Shown here: positions 35,076 to 48,443 of the stretch, one piece after another
Numbering within the stretch: position 1 is the first letter of the stretch
Layout of the letters: each line of letters begins with the position of its first letter
From: Pempheris klunzingeri
Taxonomy: Eukaryota > Chordata > Actinopteri > Acropomatiformes > Pempheridae
Direction: 5' to 3'
NCBI RefSeq assembly: GCF_042242105.1
Contig: NC_092019.1
Location: 14,138,328-14,202,327 of the forward strand
DNA length: 64,000 bases
The notes under the pieces: generated by a model
The model's database searches: none
What the model saw: only the letters and a program-made list of their open reading frames with translations
What the model was told of the DNA's origin: nothing
Program-made: the position numbers and the translations under genes

Positions 35076-37025
35076 GGAGGAAGCTGGACAGTGCAGCGGG
35101 ATCCTTGGTGTGTTATTTGCTTGACACATAACAGGAATATTTTCATGCAAAAAAAAAAAAATGCTCCAAGCAAGAGACTCTGAAGGTAGAGGCAGCCAAT
35201 GATTCTATGATGAAAGAAAACACACAACATATATATATAACTCCTCTGTATTGCTGCTGAGATGCCGCGTAGCTCCCCGGAGTTATAACCAGTCAGTGGA
35301 GGTGAAAACTTTCACCCACACATAGGAAATGCACAGGACAACTGCAGCAACTGCACTCGGTCTTAACAAGCAGGACTTCAGACTGGCCTCCTCACCATGC
35401 CCGATTGGACCGGAATCAGCCTCTGGATGCAACAGTTGTGTGACAGCCATGCAGAGACTTAATTAAGTGCCAGTGGGATATGTTGCAGAGGAGCAGTAGC
35501 CGGGCCAGAGGCGTATTAATCTTGACCCAGTTACTGTTGAGAAAGAGAGGCAGTAGGACACCCAGAGCCATGGCCTCAGGTATTCTACTGCAGTGTGAAT
35601 GACAGCGCACAGCGTTTGCATGAGGCTGGGATTACTGAGACCATGACAGCAGCTGTCACTATTCAAGCATGTAACTTATCACTTTACTTATTATTGCCAC
35701 AACAAGGTTTAGTACTGTGTGGTCTCAATATCACATCAAGACGTTCAGTTGTAAAGGTTAAACCAGGCATATGGTAAGATCAATATGTATTGTCAGGGAT
35801 GGAGATAGAAGTGGGTATAGTGCATGAATTATGCACTTTGAGACTGTTAAACCAGGAGGCCACACTTCAAAGGCCGACTTGGCTTCATTAGCTTGTGGTG
35901 GTACTGTACTTGACAGGGACATTCAGTCTGGACAAGGTTTCATAAATCCAAAAACTTCTCAGGAACCAACAGGTAATGTAGCTCCACGCAGCACCTCTCA
36001 CAGACATCCTCCACTACTCTCTTTGTAAATTATATGGCAGTGACTGTACGCTGAAGCACATAGGTAACTCAAACTAGAGCTTTAAAGTATTGACAGTGCG
36101 CAGTCCTCTAGGTACGATCGAGGTTTTTTTTCCCCCCGTGCTTCAGTGAGAAATGAAATATGCTGTACGTGAAGGCTTGAAACTGTTATGTTCTTAATTT
36201 TCTCACTGCACGGGAAAGGCTGGACTAGTCTGTAGCTGCTAAAGGGGGAGGAATTTCAATTCCAGTCTGTTCTATGGTCATTACTGTATTTACTCTAATA
36301 CCTCTTTATCCAGTCTTTCTGTCTTACAGTATATACAGCAACAGTGAAACTCAACAGTAAACTTAACAGTGTAGATGTAGTCTGCTGTGTGTCGGGCACC
36401 AATGGTGAAAATGACTTTGACGATATAAGCTGACAATTTCCATAAGCTACTGTATGAGTCGCAGTGCCAAGGGAGACCTTTTCTCAGCCATACTTAGATG
36501 TAGTCAGGTGTTCTAAAGTGATTCTACTGTAAAAGCAATTGAAAGATAAAGACTGTTACTATATTGTCTCCGCATGCTTGTGATACCATCCTAATGAGTG
36601 TGAAACGCTTCCACTTTGTCAAACATTGTTTTGTAAATCATTGCATTCATCAGCATAGCAGGTGTCTTAAGAATTATCAGTCTTGCTCTGCCCAGAGTGT
36701 TGCTAAGTACTGTATGTATGACACACCTTATGTGATAGTGATGAACTGTGCCATGCACAAAGCTGAAATACCTTTTGGAAACTGTGTTGAATGTTCCGTC
36801 TGTGGCCCGAGCTGCTGTGCTGCATCCTGTACTGTGTATGCACAACAATGCCGAAGCATAACATGCATGTGGTAACGTACTGTAAGGCTTTATGAAATAT
36901 AGTATGCACTGTGACTGGGATAGTGAAAGTTCATTTTGTTTCAATATTCTGATATGATTTATACAGTAGTTGTGGATACTTTTAAAAAAAGAAATGAAAA
37001 TAAAACAGGAATTTAAATCATTAAA
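35076..37025 (+). other. colq: COLQ 3' UTR
   Basis: About 1.9 kb after the COLQ stop contains no recognisable coding exon. The first canonical, well-placed AATAAA I found on this strand is at 36999-37004. I therefore read this stretch as a long 3' UTR. Its real end needs transcript data; part of it could be intergenic. Confidence 0.45.
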
Positions 37026-38280
37026 AGCTTTTCACTCTGCCTGACACGCATCTTTAAACTTTAGTCAGGGGTTTGTCAGCAGCTCTTGTTCCTGTCGTGA
37101 GCGAGTGGTGACAGTGATTGGGCGCTGTGCAAAAAGCCAGCAGGCAGTGATAGAGGGTGATATTGATGTTCTTTCAGAGCACTCACTGTTTACAAAAAAA
37201 AAAGCAGATATCTATCAAGTGGAAAAAAGATGCTGTCAGCAGCTGTATCCAGAGTGCTGCGTTAGACTATATGGTAAACAGACCACACAGTGAACTCTGG
37301 CTGTTTTCTCAGACATGGCAATGGGTTTCTTGGCTTTTCATTCTGTCTCGATGAAGCCACCTCAGTGCTGAGTCTGTGCCTGGAGATGTGGCACAGCGAT
37401 ACAAGTTGGGCACGGGCAGCCAGCCAGTGTTGCAGCAGAGATGTTTGAGGCTGGAATCGACCGTGTAACTCTATTAGCATGCCGTATTTCTTTTTCTAAA
37501 TCACATCAGGACAATTTGTCTGCTGCGATGCCAGAGTAAAAGCTTACCTTGGCGAATTTATCCCATCATGTGCATTCCCCTGACCAGGCCAATCAGATTT
37601 GTACCACAGATGTCTCAGTACAGCACTAAATGTTGCTGGAGATGCAGAGGCCAACCTGATTCTACTGCTCTGAAATAAAAAGATCTGCTGTGCACACAGA
37701 AGAACCCCCCAAATGGAGTTAAGGAACAGTTCTCTCAGGTACATATTAATTCCTGAACTAAATGCCCTTTGTCATCAACATTTTATTTGATTGATTTTCC
37801 CTCTCTCAAAGACTTAAACTTGTAGGAAGCAGGATCTATTTTGAACTCTCACGGCTATTAAACTGATGCAAAGGAGGCCACAGAGACAGGAAGCAGGCAG
37901 GGACCCAGCTGTTGGCCACAGCCAAGTGAAAATCCCTGACCTATAGACAGGAATGACTGGCATGCCGGGTGCTGTGGTCCTGGCAGAGGACACGCTGGTG
38001 CTGCTGCTGCATATGCAAAACACTAATTTAACACAGAGCACAGCTATTTAAGCTCAATGCCACTATTGTTTACACTAACTAGAACACCTATGTAGATCTA
38101 TCGCTTATTTGTTGATTTATTTGGTTAACGAGTGGAATGCGGAAGAGTGAGGGTCAATAACATACACAACTTGTCTTCTGTACCACCAGTAAAGTCAACA
38201 AGGTTGACAGAAAATACTTAATAATCTGACAAAGTGTGAGACAACATATTTGACTACAACAGGACTGGACACACACTGAG
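37026..38280. other. Intergenic DNA between convergent COLQ and PLEKHA8
   Basis: No exon with recognisable homology was found on either strand. Both flanking genes point into this stretch. It separates genes that lie on different human chromosomes (3p25 and 7p14). Only short unrelated ORFs are present. Confidence 0.5.
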
Positions 38281-40027
38281 ACAACTTAGTTATTTATTAT
38301 GTAAAAATCAAATAGCATCTTATATACAATCATAGAAAAGCCAAATCAAATGTTTGTAATATCACAATAGCATATTTTCAGGATTAACATTGGAATCTAT
38401 CTGCAACAGGAAATCAACCTATTGCACATTTATGATGTAAACCTGTTGCAAATGACTTTGAATTGAAGAATTACTACTGAATGCATTCAAGAAAGCACAA
38501 AAGAAAAAAAGTTAGAATTAAGATAAAAAATACTACATGGCAAGTCTTGGTACAAAAGCCCCATGAGGATGTTCCTGCTCTGCTCAAATGGCTCAGTGAA
38601 TCTATGGACAAACTCTACCTTGGCTGGGAGTCTTACCACTCTTTTTTTTTTTTTTATTGTTGAATTGACATCATAAAATATTAAGCATGGCTGGTAACAA
38701 CACTCAGGTATATGTAGGACAGTGCATGGACAAGATGGTGGAAAAAATGCTGCGATCTGTAGAGTTACTGATGGTTACTGTTCATAATTAGCACTGAGAT
38801 GAGGGAGAAGCAATGTACTTTATCTTTCACAATCTATCCCCTTTAGGATTATTTATTACCTCGGTTAATTCAAAGCCTTGCTCTACCTTCAGTTTTCACT
38901 GGCACCTAAGTTACTTAATACATAAAACCATGCAATCAGTAAGCATGCTCTATGGATACAAACGTCCATACATTCACACAAAAGCTGGACTGTCCTGATC
39001 CTCATGACATTTGTGTGAACTTCATAACTTAAGAAATAATAAATAGACAATGTGAAAAATGCATACTATGCATAGGTTTGTGCAGAGGATGTCCACATAA
39101 ATATTCAGCAGTTGTCAGTACTTTAACAGCCACACTGTATTATTTCATTCTTCTGTTTTGTGGTACTGTAGGCAGCAGAGGCTAAAGCCATTCACATGAC
39201 AGTTCCTTTTTGGTCCCATGGAAAGAAGAGCAATAGCTCATAATATGTTAGCAATGTTAAACAAAATACATTGTCAAACTGCGGGATTTATATTAAAATT
39301 TAAGGGAAAGAAACTAAATCAATATCAATATCAATATCAAGACAGTCAGTGCAAGAAGAAAATCTACACTTAACATTAGCCCGGTATGCAATTCCATCAC
39401 ATACTTAAGGCAAATATTGGGCATCATAACAATGTGACCTTGTTTGAGTGAAAATAGTGCTTTGTTTCAAGTTGAAGTATTACCTCATGAATCCAAGGAA
39501 ACAGGATGATCTTGATTCAAAATGTCTTTGCATTTTGATCAGTTCAATCACAAATCATTTTCCAGGGAAGTCACTGGAGCCAAATCCCGTGTGGTTATGT
39601 ACTTTAAATCACAGAGTACATAAAAAGCCACAACACAGCCACAAAATGATAACCAGAAATAAAAGCCACCATGAGTCATAACGGTTGGAGGCTGCATAAT
39701 AAGACTTAAAATCCCTACAATTTCAACGGTCTTTTAAACAAGACTCAGAAACTACTTTTTGCCAGATAACGTCTTAAACGTTAATGCTCGCTTTGCCCCC
39801 TGTGGGCTCCTAAATACAGACATTAATACCATCTTCAAACCCTCTACAGAGTTCAACAACCACTGGAAACACCTCACACTGACCCGGGACATACTCACAC
39901 TATTTTGTACAGTGGATGCACTTTTTTGATGCATCTGGCACCTTCCGTCAGCAGTTAGCCGCTATTCTGCCCCTGCGGTCAGGTTCTGTCCTTCCTTGAA
40001 CCCTCTGATCATCTCTCTGTTCAAGTT
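38281..40027 (-). other. plekha8: Probable PLEKHA8 3' UTR
   Basis: This lies downstream of the PLEKHA8 stop on the minus strand. Minus-strand AATAAA hexamers appear as TTTATT at 38852-38857 and 38293-38298 and mark possible 3' ends. No other gene is visible here. A short ATATCA-type tandem repeat lies at 39319-39340. Confidence 0.35.
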
Positions 40028-43000
40028 TCACACCACTTCATCAGACTCCAGGTTGTATTCTTCATACAGGGCATCTAGGATGGCCAGCTGCTTCTCCATG
40101 GCAGGCAGGTACACCCCCAGGTCCCTGTGCATCCCTTTGGTGAAGCCGCTTTTCAGCTCGTCGTTCTCTCCTGTCACCAATGCAGCTGTGAAACTCTGAT
40201 AAGACGGGGCGGCTCTCAGTGCCAGCTGGGAAAATAGACGCACGGGACAGTCACACAACAAGAACACAGAGGAGAAAAGTATTGGAAAGAGTGAGAAATA
40301 CCTACAGCAAATACGCCTCGCACAACCCATCCATGGTACTGGCGAAGGGTCTTTCCATAGGCAGCATCTGGCAATAACAGACAGAATGTGACAAATCTCA
40401 ACAGTGAACAACTTGTTTATAAATGATGAGAATTGTAGAGATCAGACTCACTCAGTGCTCCCTGGATGTCTTGTTCTCCTGCATTGACCTGCGACAGAAA
40501 CTCTTTGAGGAACTTCAGGCCTCGTCTGAGCCACAGCAGAGCCTCGGTGGCCGAGTTGCGCACCTGGGCGACATCTGTCTGGACTTCGTGCAGCACGATA
40601 GACTGTAGAGTCGGGAAGCTGCCGGAGTCCGACATCAGCTTCTGGTGAATTTTCTATAGGGTTAAGAGACAGCGTGATATAGCGGTGTGAAATGAAAGTA
40701 GATCGTGATTCTAGTCTGCCATCATTCCTCCTTTTTTAACAACCACTGACAAAACTCTAAGTGATATAATTTAGCAGCTGTATGTGTTACTTGATCTAAT
40801 GTGCACTGACAGAACAATAATAAGAGGAGTGATGACTCATATGTCTGATTTTACTCCAGCAGTATTATACACAGCAAATGTCTCCCCGTGGACATATTAT
40901 ATAGTAGATCATAAAGCAGTAATGTTGATTTATCCTGTTTGTCACACTGTTTAGAGCCACTTTTGAAGAACAATTATGTAATTATCTCTTTTGTTTAACT
41001 GTGAAATCTGCTTTAAGACAACGCATCAATGAAACACACACGTACCTTGATATTTCCAACAAAATCCATTTTAACTGGTGCAAACACTGTGGACCCCAGC
41101 TTGTCTGAGAAGAAAAGACCTGTGATCATTTCTTTGTTGCTTACGAAGAAAAGACTCTCAGTTTTGTGTCCTATTTTAAAAGGCTTTACGATGTTTTGAT
41201 AGTCAGCGATGAACAATGCAGCTGCATTTATTTTTGTGCATGTGTAACAGGCTCAGAAGAAACTTTCACCGTCTGACAGCCGATTTGACGAGAAAATAAT
41301 GAAGGCTTGTGACTAGAAGACCTAAAATCATTAGCAATTCTGAAAGATGCTGCATGACGTACAGGATATCAAACACAGACGTCGCTGGTGTCAAGATTTG
41401 ATGGGAGAGATGTCATTAATTTGAGTTGAAAACAGTTGAGCTTAGCTGGAGGTGAGCATGTTTAATAATTGAAAAGGTCACATCACTTTAAATATGATCC
41501 GCAAATCTGTTTTTAAATTTAAAGAGGGCCAGTATAAAAGAATCTTGTTATGACTAATTCAACACTTACATCTCACCTCACTCTCATATTATGTTCAGTA
41601 TATTCAGGATTTTTGCAGATTATTTTTATTTTCATTATTATTCTGGCCATCTTGCACGTGTGCAAATTGAACAATGTCTATCTGCAAATCTCGATAAAGG
41701 ACTATGCAGGCATCTTGTGTGTCCATGGTCACTGTTTTTAAACAAGCCACCTGAATATTCTCTCCAAAATTGGCAAAAAAGAAGCGTTTTCCAAGTATTG
41801 CAGTTGGTTATAAAGTCGTTACTGTGGCTGTGAGTGTCCACCTTGTCTGTGTGTGGTACACTGCGCAGATGTTCTGTACACACAGACGAGGAGACACGCA
41901 GCCACAAGAACATGTAGGCGCTAATGATAAACCTTGTCACACAATAGATCAAAGAATAAACAAAACCCATGACAGACAAACAGGTGCAGAAGGAAATAAT
42001 GAGGGCATGAAAGGACAGAATGACGAATGAATCCAAGAAAGAAAGCTTCCACCTCATTAAGTACAGACAATGGGAACGACACAGCATGCACAAATGACAA
42101 GAAAAATAGTTTGAATATAGACATTTGAGTTTTGCTTATAAAAGCTGTAAAGGGTGAAATCACCACATATGTGGCATCATGACAAAGAGGAGCAGGAGTG
42201 GCAGAATATGATGAGGAGAGACGGAAAGTGACCGGCCTACCTAATACAGGCACTATTGCATAGCATGAGTCCAAAAACTCTTGAGTAGGGATACCATTGT
42301 CGTCGTCCAGTCTTATATCACTAAATCTAAAAAAAAAGTAGAACAGATTCAAAACAGGAGAAAATATTAGAGTTACGTATGCCATTTCCCTTTTTATTTG
42401 ATCAAATCCAACAGAAAAAGAAAAGGATACAAACGTCAAAACCAAGCCAGAGAAATTATTCACACAGTGTCATGCAACTCTATGCCTGACAGTACCTGAG
42501 ACTATTCTGCTACTTCATCTACAACTTAACAGAGTTGTTGTTTTTTTTTTTTTTGCTAGTGTTAAAGCTCTAAAACTGTCCCAACAATCTTAAAAGACCA
42601 ACTCCAAAAAAATGCAACACTGTGGTCCCCATCTTGTGGTTGAATACTGGTTAAATGAGACAATAACTTACTACATTATAATAACAATATTTTTGTCATA
42701 TATGAATACTACAGAAGTTATTGCAAACACTATAGTCCATTGTTGAGCAACACTCTTCACGTTTTTTTTTTTTTTTTTAAAAAGAAAGTAAAATATGTTT
42801 GAAATACAGAGTGAAACAAAAAAGCTTTACAAACCCAAATATCAGATGAGGGCCTCTCTGTGCCATGTGATCAAGAGAGAACACACTCATATAAAACACT
42901 TATCATGACATCTCGAAGTGGATTCAGTTAAAAATGTCCAAACCTGTTATTATATATTATTACTATTATTTACTCTGTGCAACACGGTAATATATAACAG

Positions 43001-46000
43001 TTAATAACAGTTAATATATTTCCATAAACTAAGTGCAGCAGAAGGGCAGTGCCTCCAAGACAAAAATGACTACATATAGCATAGATTGGTTAATCCTAAT
43101 ACTGTAATAGTGAAATAAGACAGATGATCATACAGTTACTTAATACAGTAACTAATGAGTCCTAAAGGATGTGACTTTCCTGAGTAGCATTGTCATACCT
43201 GTGACTCATTGTGCTGAAGAAAGTTTCCACCTGCTCTGTGTCTTCCGACTCTGTTGAATCTCTGGAAGTCTCGCCTTCATGTTGAGCCTCTTCTTGGTCT
43301 GTCGAGGCTGCTTCCTGTTGAGGCTGGATGGCGTCCACTTCCTTGTTGTTGCTGTCATCCTCTTGACTTTGGTCCAGTTTGTGCTCTTCCTCAGTCTCCT
43401 TTTGCTCATCAGCTTCATTATCCTCATCTACCTCTGATGTTTGGCTGCACTGTTCAATCTCAGAGGTATTCTGGGTAGTGTGTAAAGTAGGATCAACTTG
43501 CTCGCCTTGGACTGAGTCGTTACCGTTGGATGCATCAATGTCTGGATGATACAGTGGACAAACAGCAGACATGTACAATGAATGTTATCAGATTGAGGAG
43601 CTGAAAACGAACAAGTGAGCAGAATATAGTTTCAGATGAGATGTTGATCCCAGCGTGTCCTGAACTCAGTTTTCATCAGACTGGGTTTAATAAATTGTGA
43701 AAGCAGCTCTTTGTTGATTTACACAACTATCATGTAGACTAATCTCTTTATCCAGTGGCAGCGTGTACTGACACAAACCTCATGCTCATCCTTCATGTAG
43801 TGCTCCAGTAAAATTATGTGACAAACTTGAAGAGCAGCACTAAATCTTGTTTGGAGTTTTAAGCATTGCAGCACTGACCTCTATGGGTTTAAAGGCAGAA
43901 CACCCAACATCGCCGATGGGGGTGGTAAGGTGTGATTGGCTTCAGTTGTGACTACACCTAACTGTGATTTACATATCGTTTCGTGCAATGCTGCACAGCA
44001 TGAGGTCAGAGCCAGCAGCGACTGAAAGATGGCTTCAACAGCAGATTTTAAGCCTGGGTGGAGTTACTCTTTAGAAATCCAATGTTGTCATTACCTCCTC
44101 TTTTGTTTTGGTTTGAGGTTTTCGCCTCAGTTACAATCCAAACAAAATGTTCTTTAACTCTCTCGTATCTCCTAGAAGTCTGACAATTTATTTTTATTTA
44201 AATCTTGGACTATCAAACATGTTTGCTAAAATAATCCATCTACATTTTCTTAATCTTTTTTGTAACTGTGTTAACTGGAATTGCTGCATCACTAAACGGT
44301 GTTAAGTCTTAATGAAAAGTACGTAATATATTCTAATGTAATGTGATGAAAACTATGAACCAAAAGAAATGCTTTATATACATGCATATATACATATATA
44401 TGCAAGTTACAAATTCCTTTAATGTGCTATATTACATTAGAAATACACGTATTTAATAAAAGTAATCACTACAGGACACCTCGTCAGTAGACTTAAAAAT
44501 AAGCAATTTATATATAATACACAATTATATATAATTCATCTTACAGTGAGGTAGCATGTGTATTATAGATAAACCAAAACAATAAATAGGAAAATACCGG
44601 CCTTATATTCCATCACTAGCAGTAGCTTTCCCTTTTTACTGCTAAGAGAAAAGCAAAAATGTAACTGGACATCCATCGCTGTCTGCTCCCTAAAAGGCAA
44701 TAATCTATCCACATCAGTTCATATGCACACACAACAACTAGGCTGCTTTTGTTTATGGAATACAGAAAGGATTTTCATGCCCAGGAACTCTGCAGCACTT
44801 GAAGTGTGTGACTGAGACACCTGACTTACCTGATGGGGCAACATGGTGTTCTGGTCCGTCTGGCTCATCTGGTCCCTCTGCTCCAGAGTCGAGGCTCTGG
44901 ATATCATGTGCAATAGTTTCTCCTGAGGTTTCAGCCAGATCTCTCCACCTAGAATGAGTGTGAGTGCACTAATGTTCATTCTGAAACTCATATGAGAAAT
45001 ATGACTGGCAATTGTGTCTTTTGCCACAGAAATGCAAATTAATAACAAAATATTTTCAACATCACAGAAAACATCTGATAGAGCTTGTCATTTTTCACCT
45101 CACTTTGCTGAGTGCTACATCTCTGTGACAGTTAGTGATAGGTGGAAAAGCAGTGAAGACAACATAAATACATAATGACAAGGGGAAAAGTGAACCTACT
45201 TTTCTCCAAGGTTCTGCTTTAAATGATTGACAGGTTTAATCTGTTGGGAAAAAAGACATGAGGGGATTATAAATGTATAATTAGCTTTGAAAACTAAATG
45301 AACTGATTAGACACAGGGGCGGAGAGATAAATGTACCTTCTGAGGTTTGATGGCTGCTACTGGAGGAGATCCTGGTGGACTCTGTGTTACCATATCTGTA
45401 CTGAAAGTACGATTTGCTATCTGCATGCATTCCTCTAGTGTTTTAAGGAAAGTGGTGCATGTAGACTTCACCATGTTTCCAGTGTCTATGCCTGTCTGAA
45501 AAGGGCAAACAAACATACACGTTAAACTTCTCCCTAAATTACCCATAAGTATGTTGTCTGATGACAGCATGCCAAGAAAATCAAATTAAAAAAAATAAAT
45601 ATTAATAACATCCGCTCCCTGTCCATTCTACTAGTATGCGTCAGCACACATCAATTTGAGGTCTTGCTATTTGCAAATGTGCCACCCTATATACTTTTTC
45701 ACACCAACAGCAGCTTCTCTTATTTCATCGGCTCATCTGAACCTTAACCTTACCTCTGCTGTGTCTTCTTGCTCATCATTCTCCTTGATCCTGTTTACTT
45801 GTTGTAGAAGAAGGTCACAGTACAATCTGAGTTCTGACATCTTGGTTTTCAGTGCCTCTGTGTTTTCCTGGAGCTCTGTAGTATAAAACAGCAAATGAGC
45901 CAACGCTTTAGTAGACGTTCACAATATTCTATAACAGAATACCAGCTATGTCAGTGTAATCCATGCTATGTCAGATTTGGATGTTAAGGCATTCAAATAC

Positions 46001-46896
46001 CTTTTTCTCTTTTTGTTCGGTTGTCTGTAAGGCAAGCTTTGGCAGTGCCCAGTGCCACCAGCCATTTCTGCCTCTCAGCTGCATTGATGGCTCTGAGGTA
46101 AAAGTACTGCTCTCCTGGTATGGTCAGGTCAACTCGTGTGGAGTCAGAGGAATGGACTAGTGAAACACAGCAGCAAACAAGGTGACATGCACGTCAGGGC
46201 TACATCCAAAACGCAGAAGAAACCTACTCATACACACTGAAACAGAGGACACAGGACAGAGTGATCCATACGCACCTTGGATTTCACAAACTGAAATTTT
46301 AATGCTGCCCTTGCAACCTTTCCAGGCATCTTCTTGAGAGTCGTAGTAAGACAAAGTTCCCCCATCAAGCACAAACCAACGAGGTTGCCAACCTGAAAAA
46401 ATGCATTTAGCATTGAATTTTTAGATCGTGTCTGTAACGTTGCTGTCTCATAGGGCAGCTTCAACACTGGACAGAAAACAAGTTTATCCAGCTTCACAAA
46501 CTTGGAAAGAGTTAACCCTTGCGTTGTGTTAGCAACAGCTAATCAGTTGTTAAATCAGATTATAACGTTAAGGGCAGATGGTAGCAACTACCTCAATTAG
46601 CAAGCGCGACCTGCCAAGACCTCATAAATAAGGCTAAAACAGCTAACGCAGCAGAGTCAATGATAATATAGTAAACTCAAAGTGGAGCATGAGCCCCGAT
46701 AGTTGAAAGCTAGCTGTAGTTAGCATTAGCTTGCCCGCTGCCTGTTAACATTATCTCAAACTCAACACAACTATGCTACGATGTTGTCATGCTAGCTAGC
46801 TGCCGTAAAATGAGCACTGTAACGGAAAACACCCAACGACTGCGGGTTTAACTTACCGCTTATGTAGTTGGTCCATTTATACAGTATTCCTTCCAT
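40028..46896 (-). CDS. plekha8: PLEKHA8 (FAPP2): PH-domain glycolipid transfer protein
   Basis: Trans-Golgi PI4P/ARF1-binding protein that transfers glucosylceramide (family knowledge). The 13 minus-strand exons in transcript order are 46896-46857, 46392-46276, 46156-46001, 45875-45754, 45495-45337, 45240-45200, 44948-44830, 43541-43199, 42326-42241, 41104-41046, 40653-40452, 40367-40306 and 40225-40028. They total 567 aa; human is about 519. The N-terminal PH domain (about residues 1-100) begins [19 protein letters not shown] and contains the [10 protein letters not shown] and RQKWLVALG segments. A central linker includes a 114-residue acidic exon. The C-terminal GLTP fold (about residues 370-567) shows the KMDFVGNIK motif with the lipid-binding Asp/Asn/Lys, [14 protein letters not shown] with the stacking Trp, and QYHGWVVRG with the conserved His. 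It ends in LESDEVV exactly as FAPP2 does. The GLTP domain excludes PLEKHA3/FAPP1. Confidence 0.95.
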
Positions 46897-47389
46897 TGTA
46901 TAATTATGTGTTTTTGCCGTTCATTACTTGTTTATCATAACAAGAAATGATGCACAGCTGATTGCGGCGACTCCATCGGGCCCCGAGTGTGATTAGTGTA
47001 GTCACGTCGTCCGCTTTAGGGCTTTACATCTCAGCTACGTAGAAAAAAGTGCGCAAACTCTGTCGTGAATCGAGCTCCATCACGGGAGGAGCTAACGACG
47101 TTTCTACCATTTACATCAGAGGGATTAAGAGCTGTTGGTATGGAATGTGGTGATTGACAGGCAGGAGAACCAATTATATGAAAGATCACAGACAAAGAGG
47201 CGGGGCTTCAGTGTGACTTTATCCAATAGCAGAAGAAGGAGGGCACAGCTGAACTGTGCCTGCGTTCATTGCTGAAGTTGGCTGCCACGTATTTGGCATT
47301 CCTGTATTTATTTTAGGCATTGTTTCATAGACAGTCTTAAATTAGCTTTTTGTAAAATTTTCGAGTAAGTGCGCTATAGTCTTTCAAAA
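46897..47389. promoter_or_regulatory. Shared bidirectional promoter of PLEKHA8 and FKBP14
   Basis: The two start codons face away from each other only 493 bases apart, so both promoters must lie here. CCAAT boxes are seen at 47170-47174 and 47223-47227. The region is richer in G+C than its surroundings around 46960-47100. The human orthologues are also head to head. Exact start sites are not determined. Confidence 0.65.
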
Positions 47390-48443
47390 ATGCTTCTTTC
47401 TTCTATTTGCACGCTATTGTCCTCACTGTTTATGTTTGTCACTGGGGGGAAGCTGCCCGAGCCTGAGGTGAAAATTGAAGTTATACACAAACCCTTCATG
47501 TGCCACCGTAAGTCAAAATATGGAGACATGCTTCTCGTTCATTACGACGGATTCTTGGAGAGTAATGGCACCATGTTTCACTCCAGGTAAGATTTTGTGA
47601 CTGTAATAATGCTGCATGCATTGATGTGTCACAGCTGTAAACATGTTGCAGCCCTGCAGTATCTATGCCAGCGTCTGTTCATTTATTCTGTTCATTTACA
47701 GTTAGACTCTTCTAGTACATATTTGTGATATCAACCCTGTCTGCACTGGACTCTTATTACTCAAAGAAAACTGTGATGGATGTTTGTGACTCTTGGCAGC
47801 CGCAGTCATGGAGATAAAAATCCAGTATGGTTCACTCTTGGCACCCAAGAGGTGCTCAAGGGTTGGGACAAGGGTATGCAGAACATGTGCACAGGAGAGC
47901 GCAGGAAACTGACCGTCCCTCCATCTCTGGCGTACGGCAAGGAAGGAAAAGGTAACATAAAAACCATGTAAGAGCATTGAATCTCCCATTCTTACTGCAT
48001 CCCACCGTAACATATCTGTGCTTCTATTATATTAACACTGTTGTTCGTTTACAGGCAAGATCCCTCCAGGCAGTACCCTCATTTTCGACATTGAGCTCAT
48101 GGACATCCAAAATGGTCCCAGGTCACACGATTCTTTCCGGGGGATGGATCTCAATGATGACTGGAAGCTCTCCAGACAGGAGGTGTGACATTCTTTTAAA
48201 CTGTTTCTCTTTTTGCATTAAGAGTGCATAAACTATTTTGTCATTATTGGTTGGACTGTTATTATCATTCTGTCTGCGCTACAGGTGAAAGAGTACCTGA
48301 AGAAAGAATTTGAGAAACACGGATACTCACCTAATGACACACATCATGAAGTGATGGTTGATGACATCTTCAAAAATGAGGATGAAGATAAAGATGGTTT
48401 TATATCTGTGAGGGAGTTCACCTACCAGCACGATGAGCTCTGA
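47390..48443 (+). CDS. fkbp14: FKBP14: ER-resident FK506-binding peptidyl-prolyl isomerase
   Basis: ER-lumen proline isomerase that assists collagen folding (family knowledge). The four exons 47390-47586, 47800-47951, 48055-48182 and 48285-48443 give exactly 211 aa, the same length as human FKBP14. Order of parts: a hydrophobic signal peptide (about 1-19), a single FKBP domain (about 38-135) with the VHYDGF, EVLKGWDKG and PPSLAYG segments and a paired-cysteine pattern (MCHR and NMCTG), then two EF-hands (DLNDDWKLSRQE and DEDKDGFISVRE), and a C-terminal HDEL ER-retention signal. N-glycosylation is possible at NGT near residue 59. The start ATG at 47390 is chosen because it opens directly into the signal peptide and has A at -3. 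Confidence 0.97.

Noticed and set aside
40302-40305. Alternative donor GTATTT four bases downstream for PLEKHA8 exon 12
   Set aside because: It would shift the frame relative to the next exon (LALRAAPSY). The donor GTAGGT at GCT/GTAGGT restores the conserved VFA-LALRAAP reading.
41638-42463. Long minus-strand frames (151 and 180 codons) inside PLEKHA8
   Set aside because: One is intron sequence in another frame; the other only contains the real exon 42326-42241 with read-through into flanking introns on both sides.
47369-47389. Seven-codon upstream extension of FKBP14 (frame open from 47369)
   Set aside because: The frame there begins with GTG, not ATG. The ATG at 47390 has a good context and directly precedes the signal peptide, giving exactly the family length.
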